From Vreelandella olivaria (GTDB taxonomy: Bacteria > Pseudomonadota > Gammaproteobacteria > Pseudomonadales > Halomonadaceae), in the NCBI RefSeq assembly GCF_023507745.1, contig NZ_JALPZO010000182.1, positions 87,046-151,045 on the forward strand: DNA of 64,000 nt, given 5' to 3'. The notes below the pieces were generated by a model. The model did no database searches. It worked only from the letters and a program-made list of their open reading frames with translations, and had not been told where the DNA came from. Positions within the stretch are counted from its first letter, which is position 1; the number at the start of each line of letters is the position of its first letter. The translations under genes were made by a program, and so were the position numbers. Positions 55,065 to 63,948 of this stretch are shown piece after piece.

Positions 55065-56847
55065 GAAAAAACGCGAGCAGCAAAGCTACCTTGCGCTAGT
55101 TGGCCAACCTACCGCGCCGGAGATCGACACCTTAGAACGCCCAAGCTATGCCGTATATGAAGGGCAAACCCTGGTGGATGGGAAGCTGTTTCGAGCGGGC
55201 ACATGGTTCCACGGCATCAAGCAGGGGCAGGGCGATGATATTGGCCAACCGTTTGATCTATGGATTTGTGGCCCACTGCATGTGGATGCCGAAACGCTAA
55301 ACAGTGATGACGGCAGCGTAGGCCGCTTACTGCGCTTCAAGCACCGGGGCAAGGTCATTGAATACGTCATGCCCATGGAAGCGCTGGCCGGGAAGGGAGA
55401 AGAGATCTTAAAAGCCCTTTTCCGCCAGGGCCTAAAAGTGGAGTACCACCAGCGCCGCTATGTGCCTGCCTATATCGCCAGTCACCACGACTTAAACCGA
55501 GTGCTGGCCACCACGACCAAACCGGGCTGGCACGATGCAAGCGGTGCGTTTGTGCTGCCTAGCAAAATCTTAGGCGGCCAGGACGTGCGCTTTCAGGACA
55601 GCGGCAAGGGTGCCCACCTATTTTCTGAACGGGGCACACTAGAAAGCTGGCAAAGCGAACTGGCGCACTACTGCCAGGGAAACCCGGTGCTGATCCTGTC
55701 TGTTTGCTGCGCACTGGCGGGGCCACTGCTTTCAAAGGTAGGCGTAAACGGCGGTGGTGTGCATTTGGTAGGCGATTCCTCAAGCGGTAAGTCACTGGCT
55801 CAGGCTATCGCCGCCTCAGTGTGGGGCGATCCCAGCCGTTTTGCGGCTTCTTGGGATATGTCGCGGGGCGGTATCGAGATCGAGGCATCGTCACGCAATG
55901 ACACGGTGCTGATTCTGGACGAGATCAAACGCGCCGACCCCAAGCGGGTACAAGAAATGGCCTACGCCATCGCTAACGGCACCGGTAAAGGCACCATGAC
56001 CCGCGAGCGGGAAGGGCGGCCCAAGCTTTACTGGCGTGTTTTGGCGCTTTCTAGCGGGGAGCGGTCACTTTCTGAACATGCGGCCATTTCAGGTAATGCC
56101 GCCCACGCTGGGGCAGAGCTGCGGATGGTGGACGTAAACGCAGGCACTCGCACCTATCGCGCCTTTGATGACGTTCACGGCATGAGCGGGGCCACCTTCC
56201 ATAGAAAGCTAACCACGGCCACCGCGCACCACTACGGCATGGTGGGGCCTGCGTTTGTGGAGCGCTTGATTAAAGAGACAGATCCCGACGTTTTCTATCA
56301 GCGCTTTGCGCAAGTGCGGGACGGCTTCGAAGCCGAAGGGCCACAAGCGGGCAGGGTAGCGGATCGCTTCGCCATTATCGGATTTGCCGGGGAGCTGGCC
56401 ATCACCTATGGACTTTTACCCTGAAAGGCCGACACCGCCGCCAGTGCCTGCCGCCAACTGTTTGACGAGTGGTTGCTTACCGTTGGTGATGGGAACGCCG
56501 AGGATAGGCAAATACTTAGCGCGCTGTCGGATTTTATCGCCATGCACGGTGATAGTCGCTTTTCCGACATCGCCGCCAACTTGCCTAATCCTAACGTTAA
56601 GCATCGTGCCGGTTACTACGAGATAGAGGGCTTAAAACGCCTTTACCTGTTCAACCGCGCTTCATTGAGTGAGGCCGCCTCAGGCTATGGCCGAGAGCGA
56701 GTGATACGCACCTTGGAAACCTACGGTGTGTTGGCCAAGGTGGATAACGGACGCAACCAGAAAAACTACCGCCTGCCAGGAGGAGGGAGCACGCGCTTTT
56801 TCGTCATTGATCCCGACAAACTGGAGACAGAGCGGAGGAGCGCATGA
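55057..56847 (+). pseudogene. DUF927-family helicase-like protein, interrupted by a nonsense codon
   Basis: The 455-residue part to TGA at 56422-56424 carries the DUF927 core: GGGVHLVGDSSSGKSLAQAI (Walker A near 230-245), VLILDEIKR (Walker B near 290), and the ERSLSEHAAISGN sensor part. Immediately after the stop the same frame continues for another 141 codons (KADTAASACRQLFDEWLL, RFFVIDPDKLE) to 56847. Restoring a Trp codon (TGG for TGA) gives a 596-residue protein, the family's usual size. So it was intact and has a single point mutation, unless read-through occurs. It probably unwinds DNA at the island origin. Confidence 0.88.
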
Positions 56848-56891
56848 AAAACCAGGCGTTATGGGCGAATTCTGGCGTTCTCTCCCTATCT

Positions 56892-57307
56892 GTTGCCGTC
56901 TCAAAAATAGCGGCTACGGATGGCAACCTGCAAAGCACTGAAAATAATAGGCTTTATGGCTGTTGCCTTGTTGCCGCCTTTTTCGTGTGTCAGAGAGAGG
57001 AATTATATAGAGGAGAAAATCACGCCTGCCAGGAAAGAGGAGTTTCGGCCCATAAGCTCATGAACCTAACTACGCGTGAACCTAGTTTCTGTGGCAACAG
57101 TGGCAACAGTGGCAACAAGGCAACGGCCAGTAACCACGCGGGTTTCAGCGTTGCCTTAGTAATAAGAGAGGTGGCAACAATGGCAACACATATCTTTATA
57201 TACCTATGTCGTTGTGTGTCTGTTGCCATTTCAAAAAACCGTGGCAACAGTGTTGCCACTAAAAAAACTATTAAAATCAGTGAAATAGACTCTGTTGCCT
57301 TGTTGCC
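56892..57307. repeat. Iteron array, candidate replication origin of the island
   Basis: Sixteen GGCAAC or GTTGCC hexamers occur in 416 bp, many within TGGCAACA. Positions of hexamer starts: 56892, 56932, 56962, 56970, 57093, 57102, 57111, 57119, 57150, 57173, 57182, 57222, 57243, 57252, 57294, 57302. They run in tandem at 8-9 bp spacing in both orientations, with AT-rich stretches at about 57188-57235 and 57259-57290. It lies immediately after the DUF927 helicase, the place of P4's crr. An open frame across it (56844-57497) is probably spurious. Confidence 0.8.
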
Positions 57308-57504
57308 ACGATTTTTGCGACCTAGAGGGTGGAAACACACAGGGGGAAGGATCTTGTTCGTACTGCGAACAATTTCAAGCAGCCTAGTGCAGTCGGCCCC
57401 TTCCCCTTCCTGGCAGGCGTTTTTCACCCAGCTAAACATTTCCCGTTGGTGGGGCTTTGGCTCCACCGTTTCACCCACGCACCCATCCCAACCGTGAGGC
57501 CCAC

Positions 57505-58419
57505 ATGACCCAGCAGTCACCAGATACCACCCCAGCAGCTAAACCGGATAGCCAAGAAATGAAAATATCCCACATGCGTTACTTTAAAGCCCCCGACATT
57601 GTTGCTACCGAGGTCACAGAGGCAGAACTAACAGCACAATTGGAGAGGGAGAGAGCTAAATACTTAATACGCCGTGAGAAGCTCGAAGATGTGACTAATG
57701 AGCTAACAAAATTACGGAAAACGCTGAGTGCGTTAGGCCAGCAAGAGAAAGGTGTGGATAGCGAATGGCGGCAAGAGTTCGTTAAGGGCTTTGGCAAGCA
57801 GAGCAAGGCAGTACGTGAGAAGCTCAAGCAAAAAGGGCAGTGGGCCTCAGAGGCTAGCCAGATCAAGGAAATGATAGCGCTACTGGAGCCGCAAGCGGAA
57901 TGGCTCAAAATGCAGACTCTCTCAGCGCGCATGTCGCTACGAATAGCCGCGCGCCGCCTTGATGATCTTTTATCGCATAATCAGCTATTGAGCAGCCTGA
58001 GAGAAATGAGTGAAAGCGATAGCATGGCAAGCCTTAGCGCCGCTGTGCCGCAACTTTTGGAGCGTATCGAGGTGGCCACCTATAACGATACAAGTTTCAT
58101 GATTGGACTAGGTATTGATGTTGCTATTCAGCCGGGTAAAAGTATCACGCCACACATGACCAATGATGATCACAGGCAAGCATCCCGTGAGATCCGCCTG
58201 CGCCAGTACGCAGCGTTGGGTGAGCTGCTGGTTAGTTTCTTGCCAGAAGTTGGTGGCCAACAAGGCATGCCAGCGACCCAGCTACCGCCGCGCCTCGAAT
58301 GTGAGGCGGTAAAGGGTGAATACGCATCAAGCCTGGGCTTTGCCCGCTGTTTAAAAGACCTTGAGCTGCAAATGGAGTATGTACCGAGCCTGGACGATTT
58401 GGATAGCGCACAAGCCTAA
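57505..58419 (+). CDS. Coiled-coil hypothetical island protein
   Basis: A 304-residue protein. A long coiled coil spans about 40-115 (AQLERERAKYLIRREKLEDV, then NELTKLRKTLSAL), continuing to about 165. The C-terminal part contains no recognised motif. It begins at ATG 57505 with GTGAGG upstream; a longer frame from 57457 is less likely. Position after the origin would fit a satellite structural, packaging or polarity-suppression gene, but no similarity to P4 Psu or Sid is clear. I do not recognise the family. Confidence 0.7.
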   Translation: MTQQSPDTTPAAKPDSQEMKISHMRYFKAPDIVATEVTEAELTAQLERERAKYLIRREKLEDVTNELTKLRKTLSALGQQEKGVDSEWRQEFVKGFGKQSKAVREKLKQKGQWASEASQIKEMIALLEPQAEWLKMQTLSARMSLRIAARRLDDLLSHNQLLSSLREMSESDSMASLSAAVPQLLERIEVATYNDTSFMIGLGIDVAIQPGKSITPHMTNDDHRQASREIRLRQYAALGELLVSFLPEVGGQQGMPATQLPPRLECEAVKGEYASSLGFARCLKDLELQMEYVPSLDDLDSAQA

Positions 58420-58432
58420 CCCAGCCATTCTA

Positions 58433-58468
58433 CAGCGTATGGCCAACGCCCCGCCTTTGTGTGGGGCG
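58433..58468 (+). repeat. 36-bp direct repeat, copy 1
   Basis: CAGCGTATGGCCAACGCCCC, then GCCTTTGTGTGGGGCG; matches copy 2 (59738-59773) at 33 of 36 positions. It extends into a 10-bp perfect stem (CCAACGCCCC with GGGGCGTTGG, 58443-58472), a terminator-like hairpin without a T-run. The zeta cassette lies between the two copies. The remaining 58473-58721 is AT-rich with no gene. Confidence 0.8.
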
Positions 58469-58721
58469 TTGGTCATGGTGTTAGATTCTCGCATTGGTTT
58501 ATTTCGCATTAGAGCAAGAAAGGCGGGGTTCCACATGTTGATGATGAAGATTTCTTGTTATTTTTGAATCAGTATATGCTGAGATGTAAGGTTCACTGAG
58601 CAATAGCTTGCTACGATAGGGGGAACTAGAGCTAAATTTAATGAGATTATAAGGGTGATTGATACCAATTTATGACTCAGGCTTATCATCACGGCAGGCA
58701 CATAGTTGTTGAGCTAAAAAT

Positions 58722-59438
58722 ATGACTGATGACCAGATAAAAGAAAAAGCTGTTGAATTTGCTAGAAAAAATAAAAAGAAAATAGCTAAAAGATTAACTG
58801 ATAAGGCGATTTATCCAAAGGAAGCTGATCCTGTATCCGTTTTTATGGCGGGATCACCAGGAGCTGGAAAGACAGAATCATCTCTTGAGCTGCTCAAATT
58901 CATTGAGTCAGAAGGTGGCTCTCCGATTTTGCGTATAGATCCCGATGAGCTTCGCAGTGAATTTGAGGATTATACCGGTAGCAACTCGTGGTTATTCCAG
59001 CATGCTGTGTCCATACTTGTCGATAAAATTCATGATATGGCCTTGGATAATAGGCAAAGCTTTCTCCTTGACGGAACCTTTGCAAGGTACGATGCTGCAG
59101 AGAAGAATATAAGGAGGTCTGTCGGGCGTAGTCGGTATGTGCAAGTCCTTTTCGTTTATCAAGATCCGCTACAAGCTTGGAAGTTCGTTGAGGCGAGAGA
59201 GGCCAGTGAAGGGAGGCGAATACCCATAGAAAGCTTTGTAGAACAATACTTTAGCTCAAGAGATGTTGTACATAGAATAAAAGCTGAATTTCAACGGAGC
59301 GTAAGCATTGATTTACTTGTCAAAAATAATGACTGCTCTATGAGGTACTACAAAGACAATGTCGACAGGATTGACACGCACATCCCCGAGAAATACACTC
59401 GCGAATCCCTGATAAGGGCGCTGCAAAAAACTAGGTGA
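58722..59438 (+). CDS. Zeta toxin-family kinase/ATPase
   Basis: A 238-residue P-loop protein. FMAGSPGAGKTESS (about 42-55) is the Walker A, RIDPDELRSEF (about 76) is the zeta-type acidic motif, and LLDGTFARYDAAEKN (about 117) is the conserved TF motif. Members phosphorylate UDP-sugars or act as ATPases. The N-terminal 38 residues are very basic (KKKIAKRLTDK). The 3' end overlaps the next start region. Together with the small downstream gene it forms a toxin-antitoxin-like cassette between two direct repeats. Composition is AT-rich relative to the preceding island genes. Confidence 0.83.
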   Translation: MTDDQIKEKAVEFARKNKKKIAKRLTDKAIYPKEADPVSVFMAGSPGAGKTESSLELLKFIESEGGSPILRIDPDELRSEFEDYTGSNSWLFQHAVSILVDKIHDMALDNRQSFLLDGTFARYDAAEKNIRRSVGRSRYVQVLFVYQDPLQAWKFVEAREASEGRRIPIESFVEQYFSSRDVVHRIKAEFQRSVSIDLLVKNNDCSMRYYKDNVDRIDTHIPEKYTRESLIRALQKTR

Positions 59439-59443
59439 TTAAA

Positions 59444-59617
59444 ATGTTCGCATTCATGAAAGGCCAAAAGGAAGTCGAGGTTAGGGAGTCATCCTTCTCA
59501 GCGTTCATCCGCGGAGCGTCTTCCAGAGAGAAAAAACGTGTTTATAGCCGAGTATTAGGCAAAGCGATTGAGCGCCAAAACAGCGTTCTCGCTAAGCATG
59601 AGCAAAGCAAAGCATAA
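59444..59617 (+). CDS. Small partner protein of the zeta-type gene
   Basis: A 57-residue basic, helical protein (SSREKKRVYSRVLGKAIERQ) encoded 5 bp after the toxin gene stop. ATG 59444 has AGGTGA just upstream; GTG at 59435 overlaps the toxin stop and is an alternative. The size and coupling fit an antitoxin or accessory partner, although epsilon-type antitoxins usually precede zeta. No specific family recognised. Confidence 0.65.
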   Translation: MFAFMKGQKEVEVRESSFSAFIRGASSREKKRVYSRVLGKAIERQNSVLAKHEQSKA

Positions 59618-59636
59618 TCTAGACATCGATTTTCGA

Positions 59637-59660
59637 ACCCGCCCATGAGGCGGGTTTTTT
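59637..59660 (+). terminator. Intrinsic terminator after the zeta cassette
   Basis: ACCCGCC-CATGA-GGCGGGT stem-loop followed by TTTTT. It closes the zeta/partner transcript. Confidence 0.93.
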
Positions 59661-59737
59661 GTATTAGTTCAGTATAAATAGTCCCTCTTGTACGCGTAGC
59701 ATAGAAGGTTTTAGCAGTGCTGAAGCCGCTCATTTGC

Positions 59738-59773
59738 CAGCGTACGGCCAACGCCCTGCCTTTGTGCGGGGCG
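59738..59773 (+). repeat. 36-bp direct repeat, copy 2
   Basis: CAGCGTACGGCCAACGCCCT, then GCCTTTGTGCGGGGCG. Same orientation as copy 1; three differences. Its hairpin is shorter (CGCCC with GGGCG). Confidence 0.8.
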
Positions 59774-60169
59774 GGTGTGTTAGGCAGGGCCGTAGGTGGG
59801 GGAAGGGTGGCCAGCTTTGTGCGAGCGCCTAAGGGGCTTTATGCGGCGATGTTGCCAACCATCCAACCTCACTCCGGCCGCGACCCACGCCGCGCACTCG
59901 ACACCCCGCCCCGCCCGCGCGCTAAATGTGTCGGTTTTTATGCGCCCCTGCAAACGCTGCCAAGCCGCGCCACTGCTGGGCTGGCTGGTGGAAAATGGGT
60001 GCATGAAAATCATGCGAATTCATGCGGATTTGTGCAGTACCACATGCAAATTACGTAGTTGATTTGCAAAAAGTTAAAATATCTTGTGCATAGCGAGTTG
60101 GTTGGATAGCTTGGGAAGGCCTAATTGTTCTTGAATGATATTAATAGTCCCAACTTAAGGAGATTCGTG
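59774..60169 (+). other. 396-bp region without convincing gene
   Basis: Mainly GC-rich sequence to about 59960, then AT-rich before the SIR2 gene. Open frames here (such as one from 59717) look non-coding. AAGGAGA at 60157-60163 is the ribosome binding site of the SIR2 gene. No clear promoter was found. Confidence 0.4.
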
Positions 60170-63100
60170 ATGCCATTGCCTGATCAAAGCCATATGAACC
60201 AGGTTCGAAATGCTTTGTGGCATCCTTCGGGAAGTCGCGCTTCGGTAATGGTAGGTGCTGGATTCTCTCGCAACGGAAAAAAAATAGGTCCTGGGGTTAG
60301 TGAATTTCCGCTTTGGCATGATACAGCTAAAGAATTGTGCTACCACTTATATTCTGAAGAAGATCAACATCGCCGTGAGAGTGCTTTAGCGGAAGCTTCT
60401 GGAACAAGTGGTTTTTTAAGACTTGCTCAAGAATATGAATCTGCATTTGGAAGAGGAGCGCTTCACGAATTAATAAGAAAAGCAGTTCCAGATGAAAATT
60501 ATTTACCAAGCGATTTTCATAAAGACTTACTAAAGCTTCCTTGGAAGGATGTTTTTACAACTAATTGGGATACTCTTCTAGAAAGAACGTTATTGCATGT
60601 TACAAATAGAAATTATCGCGTAGTTAGAACAGTAGATGAAATTGCATCATCTAATGGATCTCGTATTTTTAAGTTGCATGGTTCATTCCCTTCAAGCGTA
60701 CCCTTTATTTTTACTGAGGAAGATTATAGAAGTTATCCCAAAAAAAATGCTCCATTTGTTAATACCGTTCAGCAGTCTATGATGGAAACTGTTTTTTTAC
60801 TGGTTGGATTCTCGGGGGAAGATCCAAACTTTTTACATTGGACAGGTTGGGTTAGAGATAACCTTGGCGACGCCGCACCAAAAATATATCTTGCGGGTTG
60901 GTTGGATTTGTCAGCACATAGAAGGAGAATGTTAGAAAATAGAAATGTTGTTCCGATTGACCTTGCTAGCCATCCTAAAGCGAAAATGTGGCCGGAACAT
61001 CTCAAGCACCAGTATGCAACAGAGTGGCTGTTGAAAACACTAGAGTGTGGTCAGCCTTATAATTTTATGAATTGGCCACAAGTACCTGAAAGAAAAACAA
61101 AAAAAATTCCCGAATACTTGCAGCCGGTTGATGGGTTAACAGGAGAAATACCTCAGGATGAAAGCAAGTATCCTGTAGGATATGGTGAAGAGAAAATTAC
61201 AGTTGAGGGATTAAGGAAGCATTTTGATAGCTGTAAATTTAACCGAAAAATGTACCCAGGCTGGTTGATTTTACCACCTGATAATAGCCACTTTATATTA
61301 AGAACGCTTGAGTATTGGGAAAAAGCATTTTTTGATAATAAGGAGCTTTTGACCTACGAGGAGATTATTTTTTATTTGGATGAGTTTGTTTTTAGAAGTA
61401 GTTTGGTTTTGAACCCTATTCCAAATAAGGTTGTTAATGAGATAAGAGACGTACTTTTTAATGTTGACTGTCATGCTAGGAAAATAAACGGTAAGTTTGA
61501 AAATGTAGACTGGGGTGAACTGTATTTGTGTTGTTTTCGTTTAACTAAGTCATTAGTAACTAGTTATAGATTTGATGGGAATGAGACTGATTTTAATTTT
61601 TATATGCTTCGGTTAAATAACTTTCTTGGTTGTGAGGAAGAAGCCACACAGTTTGTATCTCATGAGAAATGTTTGTGGCTGTTAAATGATTTTAAGCTAG
61701 AAGCCTTGGATTCTGCTCTCGATAAATGGGATGTAGCTGGCGTGGACCCAATTTGGATGGCCCGGAAAGCCGCAATTCTAGTTGAAGCTGGGAGGTCTGA
61801 AGACGGGATAAGAACATTAGAGCATGCTTTAGAAGAAATAAGAAAAAGTGAAAGAGGCGATTCTTTAATAAGTTCTTCTTCAAGAGAGTCTTGGATGCTA
61901 TGGATGGCCCAGGCTATTGAGTGGAGATACAAAATAGATGAAGAATTTGACTATAACGACGAGTCTGCATTTGATAGGTGGAAAGAACTTTCACATCTTG
62001 CTTGCGATGTCTCTAGTCATAAAGAATTTTATATCAAAGAACTACTGGATAACAGGGAAAGTAAAGAGGCCCAACCCTTTGATTTAGGTGTTGTAAGAGG
62101 AAAGACAATAAATTTTTCTGAACGTAAATTTATCAAGTGGCGAGCAGCATTAAGAGTTTTAAGGTTAACTGAGGTTGCTGGCTTGCCGGCTAAGGTCAAT
62201 AATGTAAGAGTATCCCTTGATGATTTAAAAATAGCTTCTGAAATATTGCTTGAGAATGATCCTTTATTTGCGATGAAATTAATGCTGCGTATAACCGATT
62301 TTGAAGGTGATAACTCCTTTAATATCATCTGGTCTAGGCCGGTTATTGCAAGTATTGAATTGGTGGATGTGATTTTTTTAGTTGAGGTGGTGGGGGAGTT
62401 CATCGACTTTTCTTCTACCAAGGTTTCTGCTAATTCAAAAAATAAATTCTATTGGATTGGTCGTTTAAGAGTTGCTATTGAAGCTTTATCAAGATTAGTC
62501 CTTAGGCTTGATAAGGATGGAGCTGAAAAGATTTTTGATAAGGCTATTGCGATTTATAGTTCTGATTTGATATTTGCACATACATGGTTATCCAAACCTA
62601 TAGAAAATCTACTTTCAAGATCATGGGAGGCGATTCCTAAAAGAACTCAAGATTTAAGATCTTTAGATGTAATGAAGTTGCCGATTCTAGGAGTTAATGA
62701 CAAAGCTTCTGAAGTAAGTGATCCAGTTAAAGTGCTTGCAAATAGAAATAAATTTAGTGTTGCTGGTCGAAACAATGATAATAATGATAGTTGGTTGCTT
62801 TTTTTACAAATTATTAAGAAAGGGTTGCTGAGTATTAGTTTTGAGCGTGAAAATGCTTGTTTAAGATTGGCGGTGTCTGGGGTTTGTAATCACTTAAATG
62901 ATGAAGAGAAGTTACAGTTTGCAAATGCTATATGGGGTAATGTAAATCGTAAAAGCAATTTACCACAAGATACAGGCTTAAATAACTGGGTCTTTTTCTT
63001 GCTGCCTCAAGTAGAACCTGAAACTGCTTATAAACGTTACAAAAAGAATATATTTAAAGACCCGTTGCCAAAACGTGAGCTATTATCTGATTTAGGTTTA

Positions 63101-63916
63101 GATTTGAATACCCTTCATATGGAGGGAGTTTTTATAGATTTAGATGCTGATGAGCAATCAAAGCTCTTTGATTGTGCTATGGATTGGACTAAAACATTTT
63201 ATATAAAGGAGGTAGAAGATCCGTTTTCAAGAGAGAATTATATAAAAGAGGAGGTTTGTGTTGGATTAGGCTATTTGCTAATATTTTTTGATTTCCCCCG
63301 GAAAGTTGTTGACGCAGTATATAAAAAAGTAATGTCTGAGGATAATGCAGCATTTTGTTTCTTATATCCAGGTCTGTCTAAGTATTATGCTTCTAATGCT
63401 AATGCTATTTCTCATCGGATTAGAATCTTTCTATCATCCGAAGATGAAGAATCTGCTGATAAAGTACTTGAAATGTTGAACGTTTGGTTGAAATATTCCA
63501 GAGACAGTAGTTTTCATTTACCAGATATTCCAGATGACATAGTTAAAGAGATCGGAATAATAGTAGCAACTCGTAGAAAAAAGGGGCTGAATAGATCTTT
63601 ACAGTTTTTCCGGAAGGTTTTTTCTAAGGGGGAGGACTCACAGAAAGCGCTAGTTTATGAGATGATTTTACATGGATTAAGCTATCTGATTGAAGAGCTA
63701 GATTATAGCCGTAGCCATAATGCTGATACCGACAGTATTCCCTTATGGCGATGGGGATGTGCCCACCTTGCATTAGCTATGGCTGAAGGTGGCTTTGGTT
63801 ATGACCCTATTGTAAAAAAATGGGTTTCAGTAGCAGAAAACGATCCCCTGCCAGAGGTAAGAAACGCCGCAAGCCCCCTCTGTCAGCCTAGTTGTCCGGT
63901 TGGCGATATCGCCTAA
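60170..63916 (+). CDS. SIR2-domain protein, probable anti-phage NADase
   Basis: A 1248-residue protein with an N-terminal SIR2 domain (about 1-280) and a long helical C-terminal region without recognised motifs. VMVGAGFSRNG (about 23-33) is the NAD-binding motif, FTTNWDTLLER (about 128) contains the catalytic Asn, and FKLHGSFPSS (about 167) contains the catalytic His. LVGFSGEDPNF is also typical. Large SIR2 proteins of this layout (DSR-type) deplete NAD on phage infection. ATG at 60170 has AAGGAG at good spacing. It is strongly AT-rich and is island cargo. The last dozen residues may derive from an insertion sequence, see the findings. The helical part could sense phage protein; no STAND ATPase motif was seen. 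Confidence 0.88.
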   Translation: MPLPDQSHMNQVRNALWHPSGSRASVMVGAGFSRNGKKIGPGVSEFPLWHDTAKELCYHLYSEEDQHRRESALAEASGTSGFLRLAQEYESAFGRGALHELIRKAVPDENYLPSDFHKDLLKLPWKDVFTTNWDTLLERTLLHVTNRNYRVVRTVDEIASSNGSRIFKLHGSFPSSVPFIFTEEDYRSYPKKNAPFVNTVQQSMMETVFLLVGFSGEDPNFLHWTGWVRDNLGDAAPKIYLAGWLDLSAHRRRMLENRNVVPIDLASHPKAKMWPEHLKHQYATEWLLKTLECGQPYNFMNWPQVPERKTKKIPEYLQPVDGLTGEIPQDESKYPVGYGEEKITVEGLRKHFDSCKFNRKMYPGWLILPPDNSHFILRTLEYWEKAFFDNKELLTYEEIIFYLDEFVFRSSLVLNPIPNKVVNEIRDVLFNVDCHARKINGKFENVDWGELYLCCFRLTKSLVTSYRFDGNETDFNFYMLRLNNFLGCEEEATQFVSHEKCLWLLNDFKLEALDSALDKWDVAGVDPIWMARKAAILVEAGRSEDGIRTLEHALEEIRKSERGDSLISSSSRESWMLWMAQAIEWRYKIDEEFDYNDESAFDRWKELSHLACDVSSHKEFYIKELLDNRESKEAQPFDLGVVRGKTINFSERKFIKWRAALRVLRLTEVAGLPAKVNNVRVSLDDLKIASEILLENDPLFAMKLMLRITDFEGDNSFNIIWSRPVIASIELVDVIFLVEVVGEFIDFSSTKVSANSKNKFYWIGRLRVAIEALSRLVLRLDKDGAEKIFDKAIAIYSSDLIFAHTWLSKPIENLLSRSWEAIPKRTQDLRSLDVMKLPILGVNDKASEVSDPVKVLANRNKFSVAGRNNDNNDSWLLFLQIIKKGLLSISFERENACLRLAVSGVCNHLNDEEKLQFANAIWGNVNRKSNLPQDTGLNNWVFFLLPQVEPETAYKRYKKNIFKDPLPKRELLSDLGLDLNTLHMEGVFIDLDADEQSKLFDCAMDWTKTFYIKEVEDPFSRENYIKEEVCVGLGYLLIFFDFPRKVVDAVYKKVMSEDNAAFCFLYPGLSKYYASNANAISHRIRIFLSSEDEESADKVLEMLNVWLKYSRDSSFHLPDIPDDIVKEIGIIVATRRKKGLNRSLQFFRKVFSKGEDSQKALVYEMILHGLSYLIEELDYSRSHNADTDSIPLWRWGCAHLALAMAEGGFGYDPIVKKWVSVAENDPLPEVRNAASPLCQPSCPVGDIA

Positions 63917-63948
63917 ATCTAATCCAGAGGGAGCGACATGGAGTCCTT

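Noticed and set aside
56844..57497. 217-codon open frame overlapping the helicase end by ATGA
   Set aside because: Its translation is dominated by the iteron repeats (NSGNSGN) and has no domain character; the DNA is better explained as an origin.
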